Positions 16,960 through 25,943 of a DNA stretch of 64,000 nucleotides are shown in pieces. Made by a program: the position numbers and the translations under genes. This DNA is from Persicitalea jodogahamensis (GTDB lineage: Bacteria > Bacteroidota > Bacteroidia > Cytophagales > Spirosomataceae). How positions within the stretch are numbered: position 1 is the stretch's first letter; the number at the start of each line of letters is the position of its first letter. The notes beneath the pieces were generated by a model. It made no database searches and was not told the origin of the DNA. It saw nothing but the letters and a program-made list of their open reading frames with translations. The stretch is from the NCBI RefSeq assembly GCF_014651615.1, contig NZ_BMXF01000004.1:310001-374000 (forward strand). The letters run 5' to 3'.

Positions 16960-17808
16960 TCAGAATTCAATCTGGCCCCGAATCTCGCCAGTGGGGTAGA
17001 TAGAATTGTGAATATTGAAGTAGTACTTTCCGTTCAGCAACTCAGCTTCTTTGATTTTTACGCCGTCTACGACGACCGAATTTGAAAAGGAGCCTGAACG
17101 ATCTTTCGGGATCAGGTCAATGAAAGAATGCTGCACGATCGCATTCATGCCACGATCTGCCACGCCATGAATGTGCGCACCTGTTGGAAGTTCAGCCAGG
17201 TTTTCCCAAGAAATGAAATAGCTAAGGAGTTTTGTGTTTTTATTGTACAGCACGTCGGCGCTGCCCTTAGCCCCTGTGTTGAGAGAAGGTACCTCTTGCT
17301 GGCTCGTCAAGACAATCCCCCTTTTAACCACATTCCGGTCCAGGTTGTAAAACTCGATTTGGCCGCGAATTGCGATTCTGAAATTAGGTTCGGTATTGAG
17401 ATAGACATAAAACAAACCATTTAAGAGCTCCTCCTCCCTCTCTGCCGGAATGTCTAAATAACCCGTTGTGGTGCCACTTTTGCTTAGATCTACTAACGCC
17501 TGTCCAGTGAATGAGTGAAAAATAGGCCCACTCTGACCCCGGGGAGCGATGCGAATGTTGGCATTATACAAAGGAGAAGGCAAGTTTTCATAGGTAATCG
17601 TGTACTCAAGTTTTTTCGTGTTTTTGTTGTAGGACATATCCATAGTACCTTTTGAAGCAGTAGGGTTGCTATAAAAACCCGCTTGTTCGGCACTGATTGC
17701 CAGACCGTTTTGCTTTGTCATGTTGTCTTCACCCAATTCATGGTCTTTACAACCATTCAGGAAAGTGAATAGTAACAGAGGCAGAAAGTACTTGCTGATT
17801 GGTTTCAT
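16960..17808 (-). CDS. CHRD-domain lipoprotein, degenerate first domain
   Basis: A 282-residue lipoprotein with signal peptide and lipobox (LNGC, Cys about 20). I start at the ATG at 17808, which gives the same MKxxxKxxLPLLL...GCKDH N-terminus as the paralogue next door; a start 25 codons upstream would bury the signal peptide. Two CHRD repeats follow (about 35-150 and 160-282). The second keeps the AHIHG motif; in the first the histidines are replaced (NANIRIAPRG). CHRD domains occur in chordin and many surface proteins, and their role in bacteria is unknown. The pair with the next gene is a tandem duplication. Confidence 0.82.
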   Translation of the reverse strand: MKPISKYFLPLLLFTFLNGCKDHELGEDNMTKQNGLAISAEQAGFYSNPTASKGTMDMSYNKNTKKLEYTITYENLPSPLYNANIRIAPRGQSGPIFHSFTGQALVDLSKSGTTTGYLDIPAEREEELLNGLFYVYLNTEPNFRIAIRGQIEFYNLDRNVVKRGIVLTSQQEVPSLNTGAKGSADVLYNKNTKLLSYFISWENLAELPTGAHIHGVADRGMNAIVQHSFIDLIPKDRSGSFSNSVVVDGVKIKEAELLNGKYYFNIHNSIYPTGEIRGQIEF

Positions 17809-17931
17809 AACTTGCTTGTGAGTTAGAGTAGAAAAGTAATTAAACAGGAAAAAAATGCAAGCCCTGACTTTCTGGAATTTCAAAGCAGTCTAACCTCATA
17901 GAAAAATTAAACCCAATTGGAAATCATTGAA

Positions 17932-17968
17932 AAGGGCAGACACACTTAATGTGTTGTCCGCCCTTTAG
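17932..17968 (-). terminator. Terminator of the second CHRD gene
   Basis: Stem AAAGGGC-GACA-CAC / GTG-TGTC-GCCCTTT with T-tract on the minus strand, about 25 bases after the stop at 17993. Confidence 0.75.
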
Positions 17969-17992
17969 GTAAGTACCTGAAATTATCTGCGA

Positions 17993-18820
17993 TCAGAATT
18001 CGATCTGTCCGCGAATTTCTCCACCAGGATTAGCCGCCGTGTGTAGATTGAAATAGAACAAGCCGTTCAACAAATCAGCTTCCTGGGTTGCCGTGAGAAC
18101 AGCCGAACCGCTGACCGCCCCCGAAGTTGATGGTGGTATGACAGCAAAGGGAAACAATACGCCTGCATTGGCCCCACGTGGTGCACTGCCGTGAATGTGA
18201 CCCATTGATGGAGCACTTGACATATTGGTGAAAGTGACAAAATAGCTAAGGGTCTTCGTGTTTTTGTTATACGACACATCGCCGCTTCCACTGGCCGCTA
18301 CCGATTTCGCGGGTACTTCCTGCGCACCTGAAAGCGGTAATGCCTTTTTACTTACAATAAAGCTTTGATCGTAAAACTCGATCTGTCCGCGAAGTTCTCC
18401 TGAGGGATAGGCCGCTGTATGGAAATTGAAATAGAACAGGCCATTAAGCAAATCCTGCTCCTGAGCCATTGTCAGGGTAGCCGAACCAATAACTACCCCG
18501 GAGGTGGCATTCGGGATCCCGGTAAACGGGAAAAGTACCCCTGAATTGGCGCCGCGCGGTGAACTTCCGTGAATGTGACCCGCAGTGGGAATACCGGACA
18601 AATTATTGAAAGTAACCGTGTAAGATAGCTTCTTGGTGTTTTTGTCGTACGAAACCTCAGCTGAGCCGGTTGCTGCACTATTGACAAGGATAGTCTCCTG
18701 AGCAGGACTCAGGGAGAGGCCGTTTTGCTCAATGACATTATTGCCCAGATCGTGGTCTTTGCAGCCCAGAAGCAAGCCCGCCAATGCCAGCAGGGGAAGT
18801 AGTTTGGTAAATGATTTCAT
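17993..18820 (-). CDS. CHRD-domain lipoprotein, two intact repeats
   Basis: A 275-residue lipoprotein (lipobox LLGC, Cys20, followed by KDHDLG). Two CHRD repeats (about 32-150 and 160-275) share the same layout: KNTKxLSYxVTFxN, GHIHG, PRGANxGVLFPF, LLNGLFYFN and GEIRGQIEF. Both GHIHG motifs are intact, unlike its neighbour. It is probably anchored to the outer membrane. A -7 box TACCTTTG lies at 18861-18868, 41 bases upstream. The two genes have separate terminators and so may be expressed independently. Confidence 0.85.
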   Translation of the reverse strand: MKSFTKLLPLLALAGLLLGCKDHDLGNNVIEQNGLSLSPAQETILVNSAATGSAEVSYDKNTKKLSYTVTFNNLSGIPTAGHIHGSSPRGANSGVLFPFTGIPNATSGVVIGSATLTMAQEQDLLNGLFYFNFHTAAYPSGELRGQIEFYDQSFIVSKKALPLSGAQEVPAKSVAASGSGDVSYNKNTKTLSYFVTFTNMSSAPSMGHIHGSAPRGANAGVLFPFAVIPPSTSGAVSGSAVLTATQEADLLNGLFYFNLHTAANPGGEIRGQIEF

Positions 18821-18860
18821 TTGGTGATCTAGTTAGGTGAAAGTGAGAAATAATAGTAGC

Positions 18861-18868
18861 CAAAGGTA
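18861..18868 (-). promoter_or_regulatory. -7 box of the second CHRD gene
   Basis: TACCTTTG on the minus strand matches TAnnTTTG; a TTG lies 24 bases further upstream. Confidence 0.45.
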
Positions 18869-18986
18869 GTACTTAATTTATTGTTAATCTTGCAATTACC
18901 CACAATAGAAGAGGACTTGTTCCACCAGTTGCCAGGGTGTGTGAAAGGACCTGATTTAATGGTTGTCGTGAGATCAAGCCGGAAAA

Positions 18987-19041
18987 ATGCCCCTCTCAAT
19001 AAAAAAGCCTTGGCTTCCGGATTGGGAGGGGCATTTTATGT
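18987..19041 (-). terminator. Terminator of the 19059-19367 gene
   Basis: Long stem ATGCCCCTC-CAAT / ATTG-GAGGGGCAT enclosing a smaller AAGCC/GGCTT hairpin, with T-tract on the minus strand. Confidence 0.75.
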
Positions 19042-19058
19042 TCTAACGGAAAGTATGA

Positions 19059-19367
19059 CTACTTGTCTTTTCCGTAGCCTTCCATTTTCACGAGCTTGTT
19101 GTACAAGCCGAGCATCAGGAAGGACGGGGCCCATTGGCCGACGAAAAGGGCGTCTCTGTCCCGGCCCAGAATTTTCAGGGTAGCCGAGGCAGCCATCGAC
19201 CCCAATGAGGCCCATAGAAAGATATCAGATGGAATCCTGGCGGTGTAGTCTTCTATTGCAGCCGCCACCGGACCTTCTTTATGTTCTGGGTTGAAATTTT
19301 TGACTTTGTCTTTTACGTCGTCTTTTACGTCGTTTGCTTTGTCTTTTATCTGTTCTGTGGTTTCCAT
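19059..19367 (-). CDS. Small membrane protein with charged N-terminal helix, unknown function
   Basis: A 102-residue protein. Residues 1-30 are a highly charged Asp/Lys amphipathic helix with a repeated VKDDVKDKV pattern, similar to LEA/CsbD-type stress proteins. Residues about 45-65 and 75-92 are hydrophobic and probably span the membrane. Similar small proteins in Bacteroidetes are often stress-induced, but no function is established. It is monocistronic, with its own terminator. Confidence 0.7.
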   Translation of the reverse strand: METTEQIKDKANDVKDDVKDKVKNFNPEHKEGPVAAAIEDYTARIPSDIFLWASLGSMAASATLKILGRDRDALFVGQWAPSFLMLGLYNKLVKMEGYGKDK

Positions 19368-19910
19368 TTTACGTAGTTTGTTTTGATTAAAAGTAGATTT
19401 TCCGGTAAAGACTGTGTTTAGCGTAATTGTTCAGGATTTCAGAAGAATAACACGCTAACGGTAGTTACCGATTTACCTGTTCAAAAAAACATACCATACA
19501 TGCCTCGGCAAATCAATTTGAAATTTTGAGGACAAAGTGGGCAAAATGGGGAGAGTTTGGGTTTGTTGAGTGAAGGAAATCCCTCATTTTGTGTAAACCA
19601 TGTTGACGCGTTTTTTGAAATCAGGCACATTCGTGTTTATCCCGAAGCTACCTTTTGATTACAAACACACGTCTATACTAATCCCGTTGAGATAAAAGTG
19701 CCTTACTAACTTGCATCTGAGCGAGTCCGCAATGATTTAGGTGGATTCTACAGCATTCATTTACAAAAAAAGCCCCAATAGCGTCGATGTGACGTCGCTT
19801 TCAGGGCTAGATACTTTTTAGGAAGAATTTGAAATTTCCAGTGTTCGGTTAGAAAAGCGAGACATACCGATCGCTAGCTTTGCCTGACAACTGGTCTTCA
19901 GCTTCCGTTT
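19368..19910. other. Gene-free stretch upstream of the small membrane protein gene
   Basis: No convincing coding frame in these 543 bases on either strand; the longest open pieces are about 40 codons without a good start. It contains the terminator of the VPS10-like gene at 19764-19808 and presumably the promoter of the 19059-19367 gene. Confidence 0.6.
19764..19808 (-). terminator. Terminator of the VPS10/BNR protein gene
   Basis: AGCCC/GGGCT outer stem enclosing an AGCG-CG/CG-CGCT hairpin (19771-19808), followed on the minus strand by seven T. Confidence 0.8.
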
Positions 19911-22900
19911 CTATTTGAACAATAAGGAGGGCTGGGCTTCAACCTCTTGTTTAAATTTAGCCCATTGTGTAGTGAAGAAATCATTTACCTGCGCCAATGC
20001 AGTTTCGGCCATCGCTTCGGCATCTTTGATCATCGCTTCATCCTCCGCGTTAGGATCAAAAGGTTTACTGCCGGTCCAGGGAGTACCCGCTACGGTGTAA
20101 AATGCATCACGCCATACCGTGAGGGCCGTCTGCCGGTAAGGGCGACCGTAGCCTTGTTTGCCAAGTGGTTTGGGTTCTAGGAGTTCGCGCTTGATTTTGA
20201 GCGTGTCCTGCATTGCCTTCAACTTCTTGTTCCAGCCTATCCATGCCTCATCATCGGCGGTTTTTACCTGCTCCATGAGTTGCTTCACAGTGTTGTCGGC
20301 ATCATTGAGTTGATCTATGGCTGCGGTTAATTTTTCGGCTGTCCTTTCAAGACGATCAGCCATGGCACGTCGAGCCAGAATAGCCGTGCGATTGTAGGGC
20401 AACCGAGGATCGGCCAGCACCTCAACCATGGTGGAGTCTTTGAGGTCTTTGTACTGGAAAACTACCTTGTAAGTACCAGGTAAAACGGGTAGACCTGTGG
20501 GTTCAGGGGCATTGGGCTTGGGTTTACGACTGCCGGGCTGACGGAATCCTCGTTCTCGCAAGTCCCAGGTGGTGCGCTGAATCCCTGCCGTATCGGGTTG
20601 GTCGGTAAAGGTCCTTACCAATTTTCCGCCGCCGTCGTATACCCGGATGTGTACCGTGTCCTTCATGGCCGATCTTTCAGAATCGATATTCGAGGTGGTG
20701 ATGGTGTCGCCTTTCATTCCTGACAGTACCTGTGTTTCGGGGTTAACCATATTTCGACGTTTCCGTTGATTCATTGCGCTCTCCACAGGCGGCGGGGGAG
20801 GGGCAATGAGGGTACCTTTGGGATTGAAGTAGTAGGTCAACCGCGCCTGACGGATTCGGTTAGGGGCCTCCCATAAGCCATCGCCACCAGAGCCATACCC
20901 GGGACTATCTTTTGTTTCAGCCAAATAAGCGTCGGGGGCGGCGTAGGCTACCAATCTTTGGTCGGGTAGTTGCTTTGCCGAGGCAATTTTCCGCAGTGGC
21001 CGGATGTCGTCCAGTATGTAAAGCGAGCGCCCGAAGGTGCCAATTACCAAATCGCCCTCCCGTTCCTGAATGGCCAGGTCCATGACGCTGGTGTTCGGGA
21101 TGCCGTGTGTCCACTGCTGCCAGTTGTTTCCGTCGTCAATGCTCACCCACAGACCGTGTTCTGTCCCGGCAAAAAGCAGATTGGGTACTTCTGAGTCGGG
21201 CAACACGCTCAGCGCGTATCCGCGCAAGCCTTTATCCGCAACCACGTTGTCCCAGGTCTTTCCGTAGTCGCGGGTGCGGAAAATGTAGGGCGAAAAATCA
21301 CCCATGCGGTATTGGTTGGCCACTACGTAAGCCTCGGCAGGATTCAGCTTTGACACTTTCACTTGCGGAATCCAGGCTTCTTTGGGTAGGCCTTTAATAG
21401 TGATCTTGTCCCATGTTGCGCCACCATCGCGGGTAAGTTGCACGTTGCCGTCGTCGGTCGTGACCCATATCACACCCTTTTCCTTATAAGAAGGGGAAAT
21501 AGCCAGTATCGTAGTGTTATTCTCCGCTGATGTAACATCCAGCGACAGGCCGCCGCTTTCATCCTGCTTCTGTTTGAGGGTGTCGTTGGTGGTCAGGTCG
21601 GGCGAAATAATCGTCCAGATTTTTCCTTTGTCGGTACTTTTATGCACAAATTGACTGCCATAATAAATAGTGCTGGGGTCGAACGGATCCTGCGCCAGCG
21701 CGGCATTCCAGTTAAAACGCAGCCTCGTTTTGAGGTCGGGAGCAGGAGGTTTGATGCCGTAGCTCTGTCCGGTTTCAACATCGAATCGGCCCAGCCCGCC
21801 ACCCTGCGACATGGCGTAGCCATAGCGGGCGTTTTCGGCGTCGGGCATTACCTCGAAGCCATCACCACCCCATACACTTTGCCATAGGTAGTTGCGGATT
21901 CCTTCGCTCATCCAGGTGTAGGCCGGGCCACGCCACGAGCCGTTGTCCTGTAAGCCACCATAAACATTGTAAGGAATTTCGTTGTCCACCGCCACATGGT
22001 AAAACTGCCCGATGGGAATGCCCGTGGAGAAAATCCATTTTTTGCCTCCGTCGCGAGAAATGGAGACACCGCCATCGTTGCCGTTGATAAGCAATCTCGG
22101 ATTTTTTGGATGAATCCACAGCGCATGGTGGTCGGCATGGGCCTGATTGAAATCGGCCACCGTCTTGAAGGATTTGCCCCCATCTATGCTCACATTCACT
22201 GTCTGCCAAAGCGCGTACAGCTTGTTTTCGTTGATCGGGTCGGCAATGATGTCGTTAAAGTAGAATGGACGGTTGGTGGCAATATCGGGGTCGTCGGTCA
22301 CGAGCGACCAATGAAAGCCGCCGTCGGTGCTGGTGTAGAGTCCGTTTTTCTTGGCCTCGACCATCGCGTACATCCGGTCGGGGTTAGCGCGACTGATCGT
22401 CACGCCGCAGCGGCCGTAGTCCCCTTCAGGCAATCCCTCAGCTTTGCCCAGTTTTTTCCATGATCTGCCCCCATCGAAAGTCAGATACAGCCCAGAACCA
22501 GGCCCGCCCGACTGGAAATCGTAAGGCGTGCGGCGGTGTTGCCACATAGCGACAAGGAGTTTCCGGGGGTTCGTTGGGTCCATGATCATATCGCCCACGC
22601 CGGATTTTTCATTAGTGAACAGTATTTTCTCCCAGGTCTGTCCACCGTCTATCGTTTTGAATACGCCCCGTTCGCTATGTTCGGCATAGGGGTTTCCAAT
22701 GGCACCCGCATAAACTACCTCGGGATTCATGGGGTCGATAAAAATACGGTGAATATTACGCGTCTTTTCGAGCCCCACCCTTTTCCAGGTTTTGCCGGCG
22801 TCCAGCGACTTGTAAATTCCTTCACCCAGACTGATTGAGTTACGCGGATTACCTTCGCCGGTCCCCACCCAAATCACGCTGGGGTTGGACTGCTGAATCG

Positions 22901-23189
22901 CCAGAGATCCGATGTTAAGCGTGGGCTGGTCGTCGAAAATCGGCATCCAGGTGCCGCCCACGTTTTCAGTTTTCCACACACCACCAGAAGCCGCTCCTGC
23001 GTAGATGATATCAGGGTTTTCTTCTACGGCTTCTACCGTGGTGATCCGCCCTGACATAACTGCCGGACCAATGCTGCGAACTTTCATGGCCTTGAACAGC
23101 CCGATGGGGAGAGGCTGGGCTACGGTCTTGCCGGCGGAAACAAAAATTAATAAAAAGGAAAATAAAGTACTTTGGAAAATTTTCTTCAT
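19911..23189 (-). CDS. Secreted VPS10/BNR-repeat beta-propeller protein
   Basis: A 1092-residue exported protein with a signal peptide (about 1-24, ending TVAQ). Residues about 35-720 contain many BNR/sortilin-type repeats of the form S-DGG-TW (for example TIDGGQTWEK, TSTDGGFHWS, TRDYGKTWDN), making one or two large beta-propellers related to VPS10 and GH74 folds. The C-terminal part (about 850-1092) has a PGTYKVVFQYKD beta domain and a helical end. Bacteroidetes annotations call such proteins glycosyl hydrolase or sortilin-like, but catalytic residues cannot be confirmed here. Its location is probably periplasm or cell surface. Confidence 0.85.
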   Translation of the reverse strand: MKKIFQSTLFSFLLIFVSAGKTVAQPLPIGLFKAMKVRSIGPAVMSGRITTVEAVEENPDIIYAGAASGGVWKTENVGGTWMPIFDDQPTLNIGSLAIQQSNPSVIWVGTGEGNPRNSISLGEGIYKSLDAGKTWKRVGLEKTRNIHRIFIDPMNPEVVYAGAIGNPYAEHSERGVFKTIDGGQTWEKILFTNEKSGVGDMIMDPTNPRKLLVAMWQHRRTPYDFQSGGPGSGLYLTFDGGRSWKKLGKAEGLPEGDYGRCGVTISRANPDRMYAMVEAKKNGLYTSTDGGFHWSLVTDDPDIATNRPFYFNDIIADPINENKLYALWQTVNVSIDGGKSFKTVADFNQAHADHHALWIHPKNPRLLINGNDGGVSISRDGGKKWIFSTGIPIGQFYHVAVDNEIPYNVYGGLQDNGSWRGPAYTWMSEGIRNYLWQSVWGGDGFEVMPDAENARYGYAMSQGGGLGRFDVETGQSYGIKPPAPDLKTRLRFNWNAALAQDPFDPSTIYYGSQFVHKSTDKGKIWTIISPDLTTNDTLKQKQDESGGLSLDVTSAENNTTILAISPSYKEKGVIWVTTDDGNVQLTRDGGATWDKITIKGLPKEAWIPQVKVSKLNPAEAYVVANQYRMGDFSPYIFRTRDYGKTWDNVVADKGLRGYALSVLPDSEVPNLLFAGTEHGLWVSIDDGNNWQQWTHGIPNTSVMDLAIQEREGDLVIGTFGRSLYILDDIRPLRKIASAKQLPDQRLVAYAAPDAYLAETKDSPGYGSGGDGLWEAPNRIRQARLTYYFNPKGTLIAPPPPPVESAMNQRKRRNMVNPETQVLSGMKGDTITTSNIDSERSAMKDTVHIRVYDGGGKLVRTFTDQPDTAGIQRTTWDLRERGFRQPGSRKPKPNAPEPTGLPVLPGTYKVVFQYKDLKDSTMVEVLADPRLPYNRTAILARRAMADRLERTAEKLTAAIDQLNDADNTVKQLMEQVKTADDEAWIGWNKKLKAMQDTLKIKRELLEPKPLGKQGYGRPYRQTALTVWRDAFYTVAGTPWTGSKPFDPNAEDEAMIKDAEAMAETALAQVNDFFTTQWAKFKQEVEAQPSLLFK

Positions 23190-23221
23190 ATAAGTCGTGT
23201 TAATTTAAGAATATTGTTTTT

Positions 23222-23229
23222 CAAAAGTA
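23222..23229 (-). promoter_or_regulatory. -7 box of the VPS10/BNR gene
   Basis: TACTTTTG on the minus strand (TAnnTTTG), 33 bases upstream of the start codon. Confidence 0.45.
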
Positions 23230-23341
23230 GGTAAAAATAATATTTATAATATGTGCTTAGAATATACAATAGACAAAGGAATTCCAGGTTGGGATTCCAG
23301 CCTGGATCCAATAGCACACGATGGGTTGGTAAAAAAGCGGA

Positions 23342-24358
23342 TTACATACGCTGAAACCTTTTCTCAAATTCTGCCAAATGGTCATCTGTGAAATCCAGAT
23401 GTGTGACAATGCGAACCAGGTGTTTTCCAAAGGCAATAGCCCGTATACGCAGCATCTCCAATCTGCGCACGTAGTCTGTTGCTAAAATCGTCACCGGCAG
23501 TTGGAAAATGACAATATTCGTGTCGATTGGGTAAATGTCTACTATTTCCGGACTACGGCTGACAATTTCGCCAATGGTCAGGGCGCGGGCATGGTCGTCC
23601 GCTAATCGGTCTACATGATTGTCCAGGGCATACATCCCGGCGGCGGCCAGAAAACCGGCTTGTCGCCATCCTCCGCCCATTACCTTACGAAAGCGACGGG
23701 CTTGTTTTATAAAATCTTTGGAACCCAGCAATAGTGATCCTACCGGACAACCCAACCCTTTTGATAAACAGACACTGATGGAATCAAATACCGCCCCGTG
23801 TTGGGCAGGGGTTTCGCCTGTCGCGACCAGCGCGTTGAAAAGCCGGGCTCCGTCAAGGTGGAGGGGGATTCCGTTTTCATCGCAGACTTGCCGGATTGCC
23901 TGAATCTCTGAGAAATCGTAATAACATCCACCGCCTTTATTCATGGTGTTTTCAAGAGATACCAACCGCGTCACAGTGGCATGAATATCGTCGGGGCTGA
24001 TGGCCTCAGCGACTTGCTCAGCACTGAGTCGACCACGATCGCCGTCCAATAATTTTACCGAAGAAAATGAGTTGAGCATAATGCCCCCTCCTTCGTAGAG
24101 GTAGATATGGGAAAGTTTGTCGCAAACTACGTCGCTACCAGGCTGGGTATGAACCCGGATCGCAAGTTGGTTGGTCATTGTGCCGGAGGCGCTGAATAAT
24201 GCGGCCTCCTTCCCGAAAAGTGAGGCAGCTTTTTCTTCGAGGGCATTCACGGTCGGGTCGTCGCCCAGTACGTCGTCGCCGAGGGAGGCCGACCACATGG
24301 CATCCCGCATGGCAGTAGTAGGTTGGGTTATGGTATCGGAGCGGAGATCAATTATCAT
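23342..24358 (-). CDS. ltaE: Low-specificity L-threonine aldolase
   Basis: PLP-dependent enzyme of 338 residues that cleaves L-threonine/allo-threonine to glycine and acetaldehyde. Family signatures are intact: [10 protein letters not shown] at the N-terminus, the [10 protein letters not shown] cofactor loop, [10 protein letters not shown] with the PLP-pairing Asp, and the Schiff-base lysine in [14 protein letters not shown] near residue 200. Length is normal. It stands alone with its own promoter (-7 box at 24397-24404). Confidence 0.94.
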   Translation of the reverse strand: MIIDLRSDTITQPTTAMRDAMWSASLGDDVLGDDPTVNALEEKAASLFGKEAALFSASGTMTNQLAIRVHTQPGSDVVCDKLSHIYLYEGGGIMLNSFSSVKLLDGDRGRLSAEQVAEAISPDDIHATVTRLVSLENTMNKGGGCYYDFSEIQAIRQVCDENGIPLHLDGARLFNALVATGETPAQHGAVFDSISVCLSKGLGCPVGSLLLGSKDFIKQARRFRKVMGGGWRQAGFLAAAGMYALDNHVDRLADDHARALTIGEIVSRSPEIVDIYPIDTNIVIFQLPVTILATDYVRRLEMLRIRAIAFGKHLVRIVTHLDFTDDHLAEFEKRFQRM

Positions 24359-24396
24359 GAAAAGAAGGTGTTATTTGAAGCTTTCTGGAAGAGGGC

Positions 24397-24404
24397 AAAG
24401 ATAG
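24397..24404 (-). promoter_or_regulatory. Promoter -7 box of ltaE with TTTG -33 box
   Basis: TATCTTTG on the minus strand; a TTTG (complement of 24427-24430) lies 22 bases upstream, close to the usual 19-21 spacing. Confidence 0.55.
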
Positions 24405-24454
24405 GCGGGTAATGAAGTTTTTTGTTCAAAGATTTCACCATGCTTGCTGAGTAT

Positions 24455-24661
24455 TTAACCCGAAAATCCGGATGAGGTATGCCACTTCAATGATTCTGGT
24501 GATAGGGGATCTCTATAAGTAATCTCGAAGACTTCCATATAAATGGTGCCCGACCTTTTAAGTTTGATCCGGGCGAAGTATTTATACTTTCCTGTCTGGC
24601 TGTGATTGCCGAGCCTAAATCTATACAACTTGGAATGAGCATCTATTGTGGAATCTAGTGA
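24455..24661 (-). pseudogene. Decayed coding segment, 68 codons without start
   Basis: On the minus strand this frame is open for 68 codons before a TAA, with protein-like composition (strand-like KYKYFARIKLKRSG, then TIYMEVFEITYRDPL). It lacks an in-frame start: a TGA precedes it. A short frame beginning with ATG (MAMNADKSIG) runs into it from upstream in another phase, which suggests a frameshift. It may be the distal part of the same decayed gene as 24709-24890. No family recognised. Confidence 0.35.
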
Positions 24662-24708
24662 TCAGTACCTATTGACTTATCAGCATTCATAGCCATCGGC
24701 CGTTCAAG

Positions 24709-24890
24709 TCATCTGTTTTTTGGGAATTTTAAATCATCGGTGTAATAATCATAGATGTAGAACATGGGCAAAAAGCCAATCGCCAAAAAAAAGGCCACCC
24801 TACCAAGTTGGGTAATTTCTTGAAGCCATTTTTATTCCAGAACTGCACGATCGCGGAAATCAGCACCAGAAGACATAAATCTTTGATCAA
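24709..24890 (-). pseudogene. Frameshifted small membrane protein gene after the nitrilase
   Basis: A TTG start overlaps the nitrilase stop in TTGA, the classic coupled arrangement. The frame encodes a hydrophobic helix (LCLLVLISAIVQFW), a basic loop (NKNGFKKLPNL) and then reaches a run of eight T at 24785-24792. Adding one base there restores a second helix (FFLAIGFLPMFYIYDYY) and a stop at 24709, giving 60 residues; without it the frame turns into non-hydrophobic sequence. A one-base deletion in the homopolymer is therefore likely, either real or a sequencing error. Confidence 0.45.
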
Positions 24891-25819
24891 TCAATTATTT
24901 TAATTTCCGGCTGTTCAGGTACCTGCAACTTGAAAACGTCGCTCCTGGCATAATGGCCAACTACATCGAAATCAAGTTTACTCTTGGCAAGTACCGAGAA
25001 GTCCAGGTCGGCGACCAGAAGTCCTTCTTCGTTCCAAAGCGGTCCTGCCAGTAATTCACCCATCGGTGAATAAATAACACTACCACCCGCCGACATCACT
25101 TCCGGTTCATCTTTTATTTCTTTCTGGTAAAGTTCGGGGTAGTCGCTTTTACAAACGTACTGATTAGCCGCCAGGACAAAGCACCGGCCTTCAAGGGCAA
25201 TATGCTGCATGCTCGCTTGCCAGGATGGCCGAGCGTCGGCAGTGGGGGCAAGATAAATGTCAACGCCCTTCTGAAAAAGTCCCATGCGGGCCAAGGGCAT
25301 GTAGTTTTCCCAGCAAATAAGGCCGCCAATTTTTCCAATCGGGGTGCTAAACGAATGCAACGAACTACCATCACCCTCAGCCCAAATGTACCTTTCGAGT
25401 CCGGTCGGTTTGAGTTTCCGGTGCGTGCCGAGCAGATGTCCCTCACGCGAAAAATAAAGCAGGGAACAATAGAGCGACCCACCCGTGGCCTCGCGTTCTG
25501 TTACACCCAGCGCTACATAGATCCCCGCTCTTTTTATTGCACCCTGAATAGGCTTGAGTGCATCCGATCTCACGTCCACACTATTCTGCCAGTAATCAAG
25601 CCAGGAGTTTCGGCCCGCCTCGGTGCGCTTGCCCACGATTGCGTCGAAGCGAAGTCCGCGTGGGTAGCCCGGAAGGAATGATTCCGGAAAGAGTAAGAGC
25701 TCACAGCCCGCCGCCGCTCCTTTTTCGATCCAGTCGACTGCTATGGCGATGCTTTTTTCCAAATCAAAAATGGCAGGCGTTGCCTGTACCACACCAACTT
25801 TTATAACGGGGAGTTCCAT
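24887..25819 (-). CDS. Nitrilase (carbon-nitrogen hydrolase family)
   Basis: Cytosolic hydrolase of 310 residues converting nitriles to carboxylic acids and ammonia. The catalytic triad is clear: E46 in FPESF, K135 in HRKLKP and C169 in LICWENYMPL. The CWENYMPLAR sequence is that of true nitrilases rather than amidases. The natural nitrile is unknown. A -7 box at 25824-25831 lies only 5 bases before the ATG, so the mRNA may be leaderless. A decayed small membrane protein gene overlaps its stop codon. Confidence 0.92.
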   Translation of the reverse strand: MELPVIKVGVVQATPAIFDLEKSIAIAVDWIEKGAAAGCELLLFPESFLPGYPRGLRFDAIVGKRTEAGRNSWLDYWQNSVDVRSDALKPIQGAIKRAGIYVALGVTEREATGGSLYCSLLYFSREGHLLGTHRKLKPTGLERYIWAEGDGSSLHSFSTPIGKIGGLICWENYMPLARMGLFQKGVDIYLAPTADARPSWQASMQHIALEGRCFVLAANQYVCKSDYPELYQKEIKDEPEVMSAGGSVIYSPMGELLAGPLWNEEGLLVADLDFSVLAKSKLDFDVVGHYARSDVFKLQVPEQPEIKIID

Positions 25820-25823
25820 TTGG

Positions 25824-25831
25824 CAAATATA
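25824..25831 (-). promoter_or_regulatory. -7 box directly at the nitrilase start
   Basis: TATATTTG on the minus strand (TAnnTTTG). Transcription would start at or within a base or two of the ATG at 25819. Confidence 0.45.
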
Positions 25832-25912
25832 CTGGTGGGCACTGAATGGGAGGAATCAAAACCATCACAAAATACGTAATGAGCATTCGGTGTCTGATCA
25901 AAAATTACAAAG

Positions 25913-25943
25913 TCCGACAAATGAATCAAACGTCGGATTTTTT
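25913..25943 (+). terminator. Orphan plus-strand terminator
   Basis: TCCGAC/GTCGGA stem (25913-25918 with 25932-25937) followed by six T. No plus-strand gene precedes it, so it may end an antisense or small RNA. Confidence 0.55.

Noticed and set aside
19630-19660. 14-base match TCGTGTTTATCCCG shared with the tRNA-like RNA region (about 8988)
   Set aside because: A 14-base repeat is expected by chance several times in 64 kb, and no flanking similarity extends it.
19530-19680. 42-codon open segment upstream of the VPS10-like gene terminator
   Set aside because: No start codon, no family resemblance, and length compatible with chance.
23283-23306. Inverted repeat TCCAGG/CCTGGA between the VPS10-like gene and ltaE
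   Set aside because: Short 6-base stem without a T-tract on the ltaE strand; too weak to call a terminator.
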